A stretch of DNA of 64,000 bases from positions 560,001 to 624,000 of the forward strand of contig CM060732.1 in assembly GCA_030704615.1 (NCBI GenBank), given 5' to 3'. The position numbers and the translations under genes were made by a program. This stretch comes from Takakia lepidozioides. Taxonomy: Eukaryota; Streptophyta; Takakiopsida; Takakiales; Takakiaceae. Shown here piece by piece: positions 43,701 through 53,351 of this stretch. Position 1 is the stretch's first letter; each line of letters opens with the position of its first letter. The notes below the pieces were generated by a model. The model did no database searches. It saw only the letters and a program-made list of their open reading frames with translations, and was not told where the DNA came from.

Positions 43701-46004
43701 CCCGTTCTTCATGGCTTGGACCGTGGCGGGCCCAAGCTAAGTCTACACACCCGAGATGCAGAAACAATGGCATCCCGCGCATCTCGTTGGATGCCCGTGG
43801 TACCTGGACATGTCTGGCGGTATTGTTGACGAGTCTGAGAAAGATCTGCACGCCTTGGCAGAAGAGAAGAGAAAGGAAAGACGTGTCCCTGCTGGGCCAA
43901 AGTCGGCAAAGGAATCTGCTGCTCTGGAAGAATCCAGAAAGGCAGCTGAGATGGCACAAAAGACGGTGGATGCAGCTGTGCAGGCCCAACAGAAGGGGTC
44001 GAAGAAGAGGACTGGCCAGCAAGGAGCAGCTGTTGTGACACCCGCCAAAACGAAGAAGCAGAAACAGCCTGTTCAGGAAGAGGGTGAGGAAGAGGACTCC
44101 GATGGAGACTTTGCAACCAGCCCACCCCCCCAAACGCAGGCTGCCTCCCCTGTGCCCACCGTTGTCACGAGAGGCACGAGAACTGGCTCGGCAAAGAAGG
44201 CACTCTTCAACCCCCAGGGGGGCACCCTTTCGAGCCGGTGGAAATGAAGAGGCCGAAAGTGGCTCCCGAAACAGTAGTCCAGTGTGTAAATGAGAGTTTC
44301 TTGGCGGCTTTGGATGGACGGGCAGCCAAGTTGGCATACATGAAGACCATGGAGGGTCTGAAGGGCAGAGCACTGAAGAAGGCGACTGCCGAAGAGCCTT
44401 CCGACACCCCAGGATTTCAGAATATGGTCTCGTTCTTTGAGAGGGTGTGTGCAGACAAGGATTGTAGGAGGGGCGGAAATGCCACCGAGTGGTCTTGCGA
44501 TATGATCATCTTGGATATTCCGGACGGAGAGCCTGTGGAAGGACTGCAAGCTTTGCCATCTTGGAACAGGTACTCGGAGGACTTTTGGAAGAAAGGATTC
44601 GGGCTTGCCCGCATGGTGTTGGACGACAGAGGCTGTGTGGTTGTCCTGGCGAGCAGAGGAAAAAACACTCAGACAAGAATTGCGAAGTGGACCCGCAAGA
44701 GCGCCGTCCCGATTCTGAAAAAGAAGTGGACGTGCATCAACACACTCGGCCTTCGGTCGGAAGGGAAGAAGGTGATTACGACACTGGCACTCGTCCATTC
44801 ATTTGCTTGGGTGTTTTCAAATGCGGTGCCGCATTCGGTTTCTAATCGTTCCCCCCTGTGTATGCAGACGAAGCAGTTCGATGCATACTGCTTTGTGAAG
44901 GAGAACTCCACCTTTGCTTTCCGGAAGGAGGGAGGAAAGGTTGACCCGAACTGTGACCCCCTCGATTACGACGTTCTGTTCAACAACGTTCCCAAGGAAC
45001 TTCTCCCTCATAGCCTCACTTCAACGGAACCCCTTCGGTACTCACGGACTCGGAGCCCTGCCTTCATTCAGACAATTATGGAGACATGCACAGACGTGGA
45101 GGGCACAGTGCTCGACCTCATCTGTGGGACAGGTATGCAGAATCTTGATCTATGCTGTTCTGCAAATTCTCGTTAGGATGTAGTTCGCAACATCTGAAGC
45201 GCCATGTGGTAATGTGTGGATGGCATTGTAACAGGTGCCTCAATGTGGGCTGGGCGGTTTTCCGACCGGCACCTCTTTGCCTACGAGGAGGATTCATCCG
45301 TGTGGGGATCCCATCTGGAAGGGCTGCAACGGAATGTTAAGGCTCCCGACAGAGCGGAAGTCTCCTCGGATTTGTCGGAGTCCGAGGAAGACACAGTGGA
45401 CATTGATGCGGAGGAGAACCCGGAATACGAGTGAGTGCAAACATTGTAAGTTTGCAAAGCCTTCTGGGTCATTTTTGTCAAACGAATTTCCCGACTGTGG
45501 TTCTCATTAGTCTCGTTGATGATTGTCATGTGCAGGATTGCAGGGTCCGGGTCGAAACATGTAGGGCCTACACTTCCTGCCAGGAAGAATGTCCCGTTCT
45601 TTGCGAGGGCCGACTTCATGACGAGCCCGGTGAGGGACTACTCCCTTCCTAGTTATGCAGCTAAACTCGCAAATACAGCGATTAGAAGAAGTGAGAATCC
45701 CAGTAAAGTAGAGCAGATTTTGGAGAGGGCTAGGGAGGACAGAAGGATAAGGAAAGAGTTGGCAGCAGCTCAGACAGGTAGACGGGTACGAAAGTACATA
45801 TGTGATTCAGCGGATGAGAGCGACGCAGACAGGGAGGAAGACGACCCAACGGAGGTGAGATGGACAGTTCCGCAAGGGGAAGATGGGATTTTCGAAAGCC
45901 TGGCCAACGAGCAGTCCGCTGGAGATGAGAAAGGCACTGAGGGGGTGGAGGCGGAGCAGGATAGTCTAGAACATGATGAGGATTCGGATGATTTTCAAGA
46001 TTAA
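40795..46004 (+). pseudogene. ParB-like/methyltransferase-like gene, nearly complete (PM-B)
   Basis: Exon 1 (40795-40965, 57 codons) is basic (RRKLRKLYFG). Its intron ends at GCAG 41068. Exon 2 has a long charged linker, then RIPLCRMVSLPIVR (about 41890), FAFREGYRLGSAAFYVS and DGNHRLLAW (about 42165), a ParB-like domain; the intron 42319-42430 follows. Helical exons 42431-42625 and 42721-43030 precede a middle region (FGLYVKWDGTQTLEDYV). From about 43653: linker, NESFLAALDGR helix, MIILDIPDGEPVEG (DIPDG 44514-44528), MVLDDRGCVVVLAS. Then intron 44772-44867, FRKEGGKVDPN, RSPAFIQTIMETC and VLDLICGTG (to 45132), intron 45133-45234, ASMWAGRFSDRHLFAYEED, and a charged last exon from 45535. Damage: in-frame TAG at 41726 and 41930, and a one-base loss in the G-run near 44219. 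Proposed role: DNA-binding base methyltransferase of the element; catalysis unproven. Confidence 0.7.
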
Positions 46005-46140
46005 TAGAATTTTAATGAAGTCTCTGTAAATGTAAATTCTCTTCTAGAGTATATAAAGGAAATTCTGCCCAACATTCGTGACCCCTCTCCAGTGTGCATT
46101 CCAGCCACACAATCGCCCAAACCACGACGCTCCCAAAATC

Positions 46141-46984
46141 AGAAATGGGGCACCGCATTTCCAAGATTTTGGCAACTCTAAGAACCTCTTTTGGAAATGC
46201 GGCACCGCATTTCCAAAACAGGGGAGGGACTAAATTTTCCATTTCAATGTTGGCATAGTAAAAAGTAATCGGCCGATTGGAAATGCGGTGCCGCATTTCC
46301 AAAATTTCCTTTGTCCACACGCCAGTTTTGGCCTCTCCCGCTCATTGCATGGATGCCACCACGCTTACAGAGGTCGAACAAGGAGGTCGAACAAGGAGGT
46401 CGAGATGGCGGAATTGAAAATGCGGTGCCGCATTTCCATATTGGGGATGGTCGTTGTTCGAACTGCAGGCCCTGCAGGCCCATCAGCAAAAATTGGCACC
46501 GCATTCCATTGTAAAAAAAAAGTCGATGACGGACATGGAAATGCGGCGCCGCATTTCCAGAACGGACATCGCAATTTGTCCATTTGCAGACCCTCTCACG
46601 GAAATGCGGTAACGCATTCCATCGCGCTGGTCGGAAATGTCACACTTTTTGAAGTGTTGGACGGAAATGCGGCACCGCATTCCCTTGTCCAAAAAGAAGT
46701 TTCCATTGCCAAGCTGGAAATGCGTCGCCGCATTTGCAATGCCAACCTCGTTGTCTGTCCAATTTATAGACCCGTGTTGGTATTTCGTGTACCTGGACGG
46801 AAATGATGCACCGCATTTCATTGTCTGACACTGAAATGCGGTTCATACATTTCCATGTCGGCATGGAAATTCGGCACCGCATTTCCTTGTCCGACATGGA
46901 AATGCGGTGCCGCATTTCGATGCCGACATGGAAATGCGCCACCGCATTCCAACGTCCGACATGGAAATGCGGTGCCGCATTTCA
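46141..46984. repeat. Palindrome cluster 3' of the PM-B gene
   Basis: About 16 full or partial GGAAATGCGG palindromes. The last six start at 46799, 46832, 46865, 46898, 46930 and 46963, steps of 33, 33, 33, 32 and 33 bp. Earlier steps include 63 (46537 to 46600 to 46663) and 53 (46663 to 46716). Position matches the cluster 6911-7467 of PM-A, between the methyltransferase gene and X1. Confidence 0.9.
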
Positions 46985-47240
46985 ATGTCCGACATGGCGT
47001 TACTCTGGTATATTCTTGACACATGACTCACATACCGGTTACTCTGCTATATTCATCCGGACAGACACATTGTAGAAATGAGACATCAAATTGTAAACAG
47101 TGGACCAATTCCGACAGTTATTCAACAGAATGAAACACAATCATACAGAAGTGAGGTACGATGGGTTTATTGATCGGACACGATGTCTCACATTTACCAA
47201 CTGCAGACAAAACTAAGCCCTTCCTCCTTCTACATGGGCT

Positions 47241-47942
47241 TCACCAAGTCGACGGAACTTCGATACCCCTCAAAACAAGCTCATCACTGCTGCGGCACCT
47301 CGAGGTAAACTGCAATTCGGTCGTTCTGCTGCCCTTGCTGAAGCCGACGACAATGTCATGTCCATCAATGATACCACCATCATACATTGACAAGGTCACT
47401 GTGGGCCTCATGTGCCCGTGCGATTCGTCTTCGCAACTCAGCCGAATGTCTCCATACACTGGAAGAGCGGAGTGATCTGCACGTATATAGTTTTCCCCGG
47501 TGCCGTCCTCCCTGGTCCACTGGCAGCAGTTCCAGCGCCAAAGCGAGGCCGTGCGTGATCTGTCCGGCATCCCTTTCCAGCTTGGTATATCCAGGTCAAC
47601 AATTTTCAGGACCCACGGACCGCATTGACCCTCGCCCTCACCTCGCTCAAAGCGGTAATAGCCCTCCAGATACTCCATTGCGTGCAAAGACTCTTGCTTG
47701 ATTCCAGCAGCGTCTGTGAAAACAAAGAGCCAGACAATGATGTCTCCTGATTCTGGTTTGAACATAGCATAATCGTGGCCATGATAAGGGCAGTCGGCTG
47801 GATTTCGGCGGCACGGCATCCTTGAAAAAGAGTAGCGGAGTACGCTCAATGACAGCAGCTCCCGGATGGAGGAGGAGCAGCGCGGTGGCTGGAAAAAGTT
47901 CAAGCTAACGCTGCAATTCCTCACAAACACTCCAGGGCACAT
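47241..47942 (-). CDS. Element-encoded protein of unknown family, gene X1 (PM-B)
   Basis: An intact frame of 233 codons, close homologue of 7732-8406. Conserved blocks: VLRYSFSRMPCRRNPADCPY, GHDYAMF, SGDIIVWLFVF, GYYRFERGEGEGQCGPWVL, LWRWNCCQWTREDGTGENY, LPVYGDIRLSC, SMYDGGIIDGHDIVV, ending LRGIEVPSTW. The first 20 or so residues differ from the PM-A copy, so the true start may be at the methionine near residue 38 or a spliced upstream exon. Cysteines are conserved in pairs, compatible with metal binding or disulphides. It is transcribed toward the methyltransferase gene and away from X2. I do not recognise the family; a sequence-independent fold search would be needed. Confidence 0.65.
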   Translation of the reverse strand: MCPGVFVRNCSVSLNFFQPPRCSSSIRELLSLSVLRYSFSRMPCRRNPADCPYHGHDYAMFKPESGDIIVWLFVFTDAAGIKQESLHAMEYLEGYYRFERGEGEGQCGPWVLKIVDLDIPSWKGMPDRSRTASLWRWNCCQWTREDGTGENYIRADHSALPVYGDIRLSCEDESHGHMRPTVTLSMYDGGIIDGHDIVVGFSKGSRTTELQFTSRCRSSDELVLRGIEVPSTW

Positions 47943-48168
47943 TTAAATTTCCCCCCTACAGGATCCTAGACCGATGAAGATTGACTGCTTCATGAATGTA
48001 GCCGTTTCAGTTTCCTACCCTGCCATGCAAACTATGGGCACTCACTGCCAGGTGGGCCGATAGCCACTGGACACGACGAAGTCCATCCCCTCTTTGATGT
48101 AAATGCGGCGCCGAATTTCCATCCGGGGGGATGGACTTCGGTGGCAGATCTCAAACTATAACTTGTTG
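47943..48168. promoter_or_regulatory. Shared upstream region of X1 and X2 (PM-B)
   Basis: Only 226 bp separate the two divergent genes. It contains CATTTAAATTTCCCCC at 47940-47955, as in PM-A, and a decayed palindrome (AATGCGGCGCCGAATTT) at about 48101. It must hold both promoters. Confidence 0.45.
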
Positions 48169-48939
48169 ATGAGAAAGATGTATGGGTTCATCCACCGCCG
48201 GCGTGATGAACACATTCCACCTCCGTCGGTGGGTACGTGGGACCCAGATGCTCCATTATTGGAGGCCGGACTGCTCTTCCGCTTCGCATCATTTCCAAAA
48301 TCTAAGGGCTTCGTAGCTGTCCGCAAGGTCATTGTCATCTACATCCAAGTCGTCCTCAGGTCCTCCTTTGCAAGGATGCCGTGCTTCCGGAACCGGGACG
48401 ACTGCCCATTTGGAGGCATCGATTATGCAATGCATTCGGCCACATCGGGAGACATTGTTATCTGGTACACAGATTACAGAGAAGATACTGGTTCGATTGT
48501 GGAAACATTGGTGGCTTTTGAGTATATCCTAGGCCACTATGCCTTCGAGCGGGGTGACGATCTTGGTCTGAGGAGTCCGTGGCTCCTGCGCATCCTCGAT
48601 TCCGATTTTCCCAGCTACGACGGTCATCCATGCAGAAGAAGGCGCACTGCTATGCTGTTGCGGTGGAACTGCTGCCACTGGACGTGGGTGGACTCCATCG
48701 GAGAGACCTATTCTCCTCAAGGAGTGCGCTCCTCTTCTCCATTGTATGGGGACATTCGCATTGGTGTGCACGACGAAAACGTGAAGATTTCCATATTCGA
48801 TGGTGGTATGATTGAAGGGCAGGACATTGTGGTGAACATCACTAGGGGCGGTACAACGGCTGCAATCGACTTTACATGGAGGAGCCCCATGACTCATGAG
48901 CTAGTTCTGAGAGCAGTCGAAGTCCCATTGACAACGTGA
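48169..48939 (+). CDS. Element-encoded protein of unknown family, gene X2 (PM-B), intact
   Basis: 256 codons from ATG at 48169 (MRKMYGFIHRRRDEH) to TGA at 48939. A paralogue of X1: SSFARMPCFRNRDDCPFGG, IDYAMHSATSGDIVIWY, GHYAFERGDDLGLRSPWLL, MLLRWNCCHWTWVDSIGETY, SPLYGDIRIGV, KISIFDGGMIEGQDIVVNIT, LVLRAVEVPLTT. The internal start at 48169 is preferred over 48103 because the upstream codons translate a decayed palindrome. The pair arose by an inverted duplication before PM-A and PM-B split, since each X1 is closer to the other X1 than to X2. No signal peptide or membrane helix seen. Function unknown; retention of an intact frame suggests it matters to the element. Confidence 0.7.
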   Translation: MRKMYGFIHRRRDEHIPPPSVGTWDPDAPLLEAGLLFRFASFPKSKGFVAVRKVIVIYIQVVLRSSFARMPCFRNRDDCPFGGIDYAMHSATSGDIVIWYTDYREDTGSIVETLVAFEYILGHYAFERGDDLGLRSPWLLRILDSDFPSYDGHPCRRRRTAMLLRWNCCHWTWVDSIGETYSPQGVRSSSPLYGDIRIGVHDENVKISIFDGGMIEGQDIVVNITRGGTTAAIDFTWRSPMTHELVLRAVEVPLTT

Positions 48940-49402
48940 CTTGTATTCAGTAGGCACAGGGCTAAAGATTTGATTGCACAATCAGCACAGTAGACGTGCT
49001 TCAAATGCAATTCATGTGGATCAATAAAAACCTCATTGTGCCCTCTTTTTATTCTATTCTGTGTCCATCGTTCCCAGAATGCGTCATTGCTCATTTCGTT
49101 TGGGATTGGGAGTGTGGGTGGATTTTGCAAGTGGCTGGTAGGCGGAAATGGGCCCCCATTGTACAGAGCAGTACCACCCTACCATTCGTGAAACATTGCC
49201 TTGCAATATATAATTCTAAATAACATTGCCGAACCTCCTTCATCGGGAGGTCCTTCTCCCCCTATGACCGTGGCACCCTAAACCCTATTCCCGCGGACAC
49301 TCATTTCCGGAAAATAGTGCTGCTCATGTTTTTTTCTACACTTACGACTCTGCTCATGGCTCATGCCGCTCATGGCTCATGGCTCATGAAATAGCAGCCC
49401 CC
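48940..49402 (+). repeat. 3' flank and terminal repeats of PM-B
   Basis: Contains a likely 3' untranslated region with AATAAA at about 49022, then CCTATTCCCGCGGACACTC and the GGCTCATG repeats ending ATGAAATAGCAGCCCCC at 49402. The next bases, GACAGCAC, are T-B coding sequence. Confidence 0.75.
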
Positions 49403-52400
49403 GACAGCACTGTGTAAATCCGTCCATACCCCGGGGCAGGGACTTTGGTGAAACGAGTGACCCGAACCTGCAAAATTCTAGCCGATTCCATCTTGCATTC
49501 GTGATCTGCACCCGAAGCGACACGGTGCACTGTTTTTCCATCTCTTTTTGTTGGGTGGGAGTTGGCACCAGGTGGAGGCATTGCCGGAGCATGTGGCACA
49601 TCTGTGCCAACAGTGCATGAGGGCACCACCCGGGACCGTGCAAGACAGAACCCTCCCTCCTCCAGCATGCTTATCTCGGTTGATGACAGCGACGTCCCAA
49701 GTTTCACAGGCCAAATTGCGGGGGGAGGGGGCTTCATTATCACCGAAGGACAAACTGTTCCCTTGACGCATCGTGCCATATTGTCTGGGCAGAACCATAA
49801 CTTGTGGTCCTTTGACTCCCCACTATGATAAGGTCGGAACAACCCTGTGACTGTTGGAGCTGGAGTCCCCCTAGAGCCTTTGCATATTTTTTATTTGCAT
49901 TTCTTGAAAGAGGGGGTCCGAATTGTCATGCAAGCCACTCTAGATCCTGGTGGGGTGCGTTCTATATGCCACTCACTATCAATGCAATCAGATTCATGCA
50001 CCATGGCCACCACCTCCTCCAATGGGATTCTTGTTGTTGTGCTTGCATGATATGCACCTGCTCCACTGGAGGAGGACCCACCTGGGAAGGGGCGGGCACA
50101 CGACTTAGTCTACACTGGAGACACCCTTGGTACAGAGAAATTGACCCTGTCCGGCCCATGGGAATCTCCATCCGACCTTGAAGGAGTGTTCAATTTCCTT
50201 TTGCGTGATCCAAATCTTTCCTCGCCTTCCAAATGGGGGAGCCTGGATTGCAAAGGGGAGCCTTCAGTGCACCTGTTCAGAGCTCTGGCCATCTTCGATG
50301 GGTCTCCGAACCTACTCGCAACCCTTAGCATCAACAAAGTTGTATCAGGGCCCTTGCATCCGCCCCGTCCCATCAGAAAATTGCGGTACCTGGTTTGTTG
50401 TGTAAGTGCCCGCACCATGTCATCAACAGTGGCCACATACAAGTCACGTCCTGCTTTGGTAGACTGCTGCATCCAGGCGTTGTGAACAGTCTCCGCCAAA
50501 TTACAGGATGGCATGTTGGCCAAGTCCTCGAAGGACATGTCCTGCAGGAGGCATTGCATAGAAATGTGAGGAACGAAAGGAAATGGAAGAGGTTCTGCAA
50601 GTGACAATCCAACAACCCCAAATGAACAGGCATGATGCAAAGTGAAATTTGTGTTTCTGGGATTGAAGAGGCTTACCGTCGTCATGAAAGCTCCCCATTG
50701 TTTGTACCTGAAGTGCTAGAAAACCAACCAGTCCTCCAACTCCTTCAGGTGGATACCAGTAGCAGCACCAGAGGAGAACCACCAAGCCCGGATTGCTTGG
50801 TAAGTGCTCTCAGCTTCTCCCATTGAGGTGGCATTTTTGTACTTGAGGTAGAGCCTTCTGTACTCCAACTGAAGGTCAGGGCGAATGCAGCGCTTTGTAT
50901 GACGTGCCAAAGATTGACTCCATTGGAAGAGGCATGTGCGCTCCCTATTTTCCATTGGGACCTTAGGATCCCCGAACCAAACACGCGCCGCACTGCATTG
51001 AAATTTGCCTGTGCACTATCAGCCATGAAGCCCGCAAAATTTGTGTTCTGTATTCCATTGCGCTGCATGACGGCCAGGAGCGAATTCCACATGAGCATCT
51101 GGGATTCAGTGTCCTCCGAGTGCATATCACAAATTGCTATAGAGAGCACACGTTGGTACGCTGGATCGTACACATGGCACGCCATGGTTGTCCAACCTTC
51201 ACCCGTTTGCAGTGATCAAACATTAACCAACATTTTGTCAAATCTCCTCCAGGTTGCATTCGGCGGACAATGCTCACACCACTGCCTTCGCCCACTGTGG
51301 ACATCTTGAACAAATACACCTTGGACGAGCCCTGGCCAGGGAAGATACTGTTTTGAATGAATTCATAGCGACTCCTCTGTTTGAGGTCCATAATGTTGTC
51401 CATGAATCCAGCAGTGCCTGTGCCCATTCTGAGTGCATTCACCTGGTTTCAAATATTGGGAGAGCTCAACACGGAGAAATGGTCCATCACTGCCTTAAGC
51501 AAATCTGCATCCAACATTGGTTGTGTCGCATCCCCATCACCCAGTATGTGTTTTTCCAGGAATGCCTTGGTAGCTGCAAGCGCTATAGCAAAAGGTGTTG
51601 CACAAGGGGCATTGTGGAACTCCTGCTTCAGCAGATTTCTAGCGATGTCCACCCTATCCCTGCAACTTCCTTTGGACATAGGATGCTCGTGTGTACCCAT
51701 ATGAATGCAAGCACGAGTCATTGTCTTGCATCGGTGTGCCACCTGGTACATACGAGCGTGGCACACAGAAACACAAGACGGGGAAAGTTTGCAGAACTTG
51801 CACACAAAAGTATTGGTCTTGGGATAGGCAAGCCCTGGGGTGAAAGGATTCAGGGGCACACCTTCCCACTCACTTTCGTTTGGTTTAGCGTTGTTTCTTA
51901 GGCGAGGGCAAGAAATATTCACGCACTTACAATGCCCAACGCAGACCGACCTTCGAAATTTCAATCCAATGTCGTTGTGGATGTTCGACGTTTTTGTCCT
52001 GCACCAAGGGTGTCCGTCATGTTTCTTGTCCATGCCCTGCAGAAGCCCAGCTAGTCCACTGGAAGACATGGGCGGTTGAGCTCAAACAAGATGTCCCTAT
52101 CAAACTCTGCTGGCACGTATTGAACCCGCTGCACACGATGGGACTCCCAATCAACAAAACGCAGCTCGCTCTTGCACCCAAACACCCCTGCGAGGGCTTT
52201 CAATTTTGGAATGACACTCGTTATCTCTTGCAACTCGTCATCATCCAAGAATGGAGTCTGCATTGGCGGAGGAATCTCAAAATCATCCTCCGAGGACGAG
52301 TCTGAAAGAGTCACGAATGTAGTGGATGTGTGCTCACATCTTGTTTAACATGAACTGTGCCCTTCTGTTGCATGACCGATGCTGCAGCGCCAGGGGTAGC

Positions 52401-52865
52401 TACTGATCCTGCTGATTGTCTTCTCTCTTTTCCAAGGACCCGGTATGTGCCTGGAAGGACTCTCCACTTCCTTCCACACTCGCCAACCAATGGTTTCTCC
52501 AAGTGCCCAGAATCCAAATTCCCATCCTCGTCATACACCTCTTTTTGAACAAGCAGAGAACCCAATTCCAGAGGGAACACTGTAACCAGCTCATCCTCAT
52601 GAACAACTGCAAACCCATCGTCATCTACAGTGGCAGTCAGTGGAAGACTACCTGCATTGGAATGAAATCGAGCGAGTCTATCTCGCTCCCTGGACATGTT
52701 TTTGTACACTGACAGAAAGTTGCGATTCATAGAGGAATCCCCGAACTGATAGCCCGTGATTCTTGAAAGGGGATCCACCCCAAACAAATTGAGGTCAAAA
52801 AGGGTAGCACTGACCCAAAGACTGCGGGCGATGCATGCAAAGGATGTAGGAATGACATGCACCAA
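49403..52865 (-). pseudogene. Mutator-like transposase truncated by PM-B (T-B)
   Basis: The N-terminal exon 52865-52311 (184 codons) is intact and includes PLSRITGYQFGDSS, LELGSLLVQKEVYDEDGN and WRVLPGTYRVLG. Next exons: SDSSSEDDFEIPPP, KKHDGHPWCRTKTSN, FVCKFCK...CVSVCHARMY, TRACIHMGTHEHPM (CxxC and HxH ligands of a WRKY/GCM-like finger), SVLSSPNI (then a TGA). The DDE core has GFMADSAQANFNAV and ARHTKRCIR. After the intron come MPSCNLAETVHNAW and the C-terminal region with SGADHECKMESARILQVRV and PAPGYGRIYTVLSG, where PM-B cuts in at 49403, just before the SWIM cysteines. Several single-base breaks (near 52069, 51440 and 51190) also disrupt the frame. Most complete example of the zinc region of this subfamily. 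Confidence 0.75.
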
Positions 52866-53199
52866 ACTTCGCAGACAGCCACACTGAGAGACACCAACCA
52901 GAAAAAATGTTTTCTAAGACAAGAAGCCACAAGAAGCCGTGTTGTATTTGGATGAAAAACAAACCCTGAACATGACATAAAATCATCCATTATGGAAAGA
53001 CGGCAACAACCCTGGAGAGCAGTAAAGAGGAAGACCCCGAATCTAATGAGGTTGTGCTGTGCCATAAGAGCACAACACAAACACTGACACTCCGGGAGAC
53101 ACCTCGCATGAGTGTGTGCAACACATGACCATTGCCGACACAACCCTTTATACCGAATGACCCCATTGCGACGGTGACGGCGAAATGCAAACCGCAGGG
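49403..53199 (-). mobile_element. T-B: Mutator-like element interrupted by PM-B
   Basis: Minus-strand T element, closely similar to T-A. The coding sequence stops abruptly at 49403, where PM-B begins. The missing 3' part (SWIM finger and terminus) has its counterpart at 58945-59598, which starts with the same 8 bp. Confidence 0.7.
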
Positions 53200-53351
53200 T
53201 AGGCAGTACAACACACGTGGACGCATATGTGAAAGCATAACAATTATTGCGAATCTGCAAGTCTCGCTCGAAATTGAACTAGCATTAGATTTCTACGGCA
53301 CTTCCGAATTTCAAAGAATGCAAGAAGGCTGTTGGGAGGTGCGACTCGGAT
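53200..53351. other. Spacer
   Basis: No gene or repeat recognised; too short to interpret. Confidence 0.4.

Larger units (their letters stand above)
39961..49402 (+). mobile_element. PM-B: most complete ParB/methyltransferase element
   Basis: Contents in order: palindrome array, promoter region, ParB/methyltransferase gene, palindrome cluster, head-to-head X1 and X2 genes, terminal GGCTCATG repeats. The right end at 49402 is exact (AGCAGCCCCC) and lies inside the transposase gene of T-B, so PM-B inserted there. The left end is not recognised; 39961 is an estimate based on the first palindrome and the end of PM-E coding. Confidence 0.65.
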
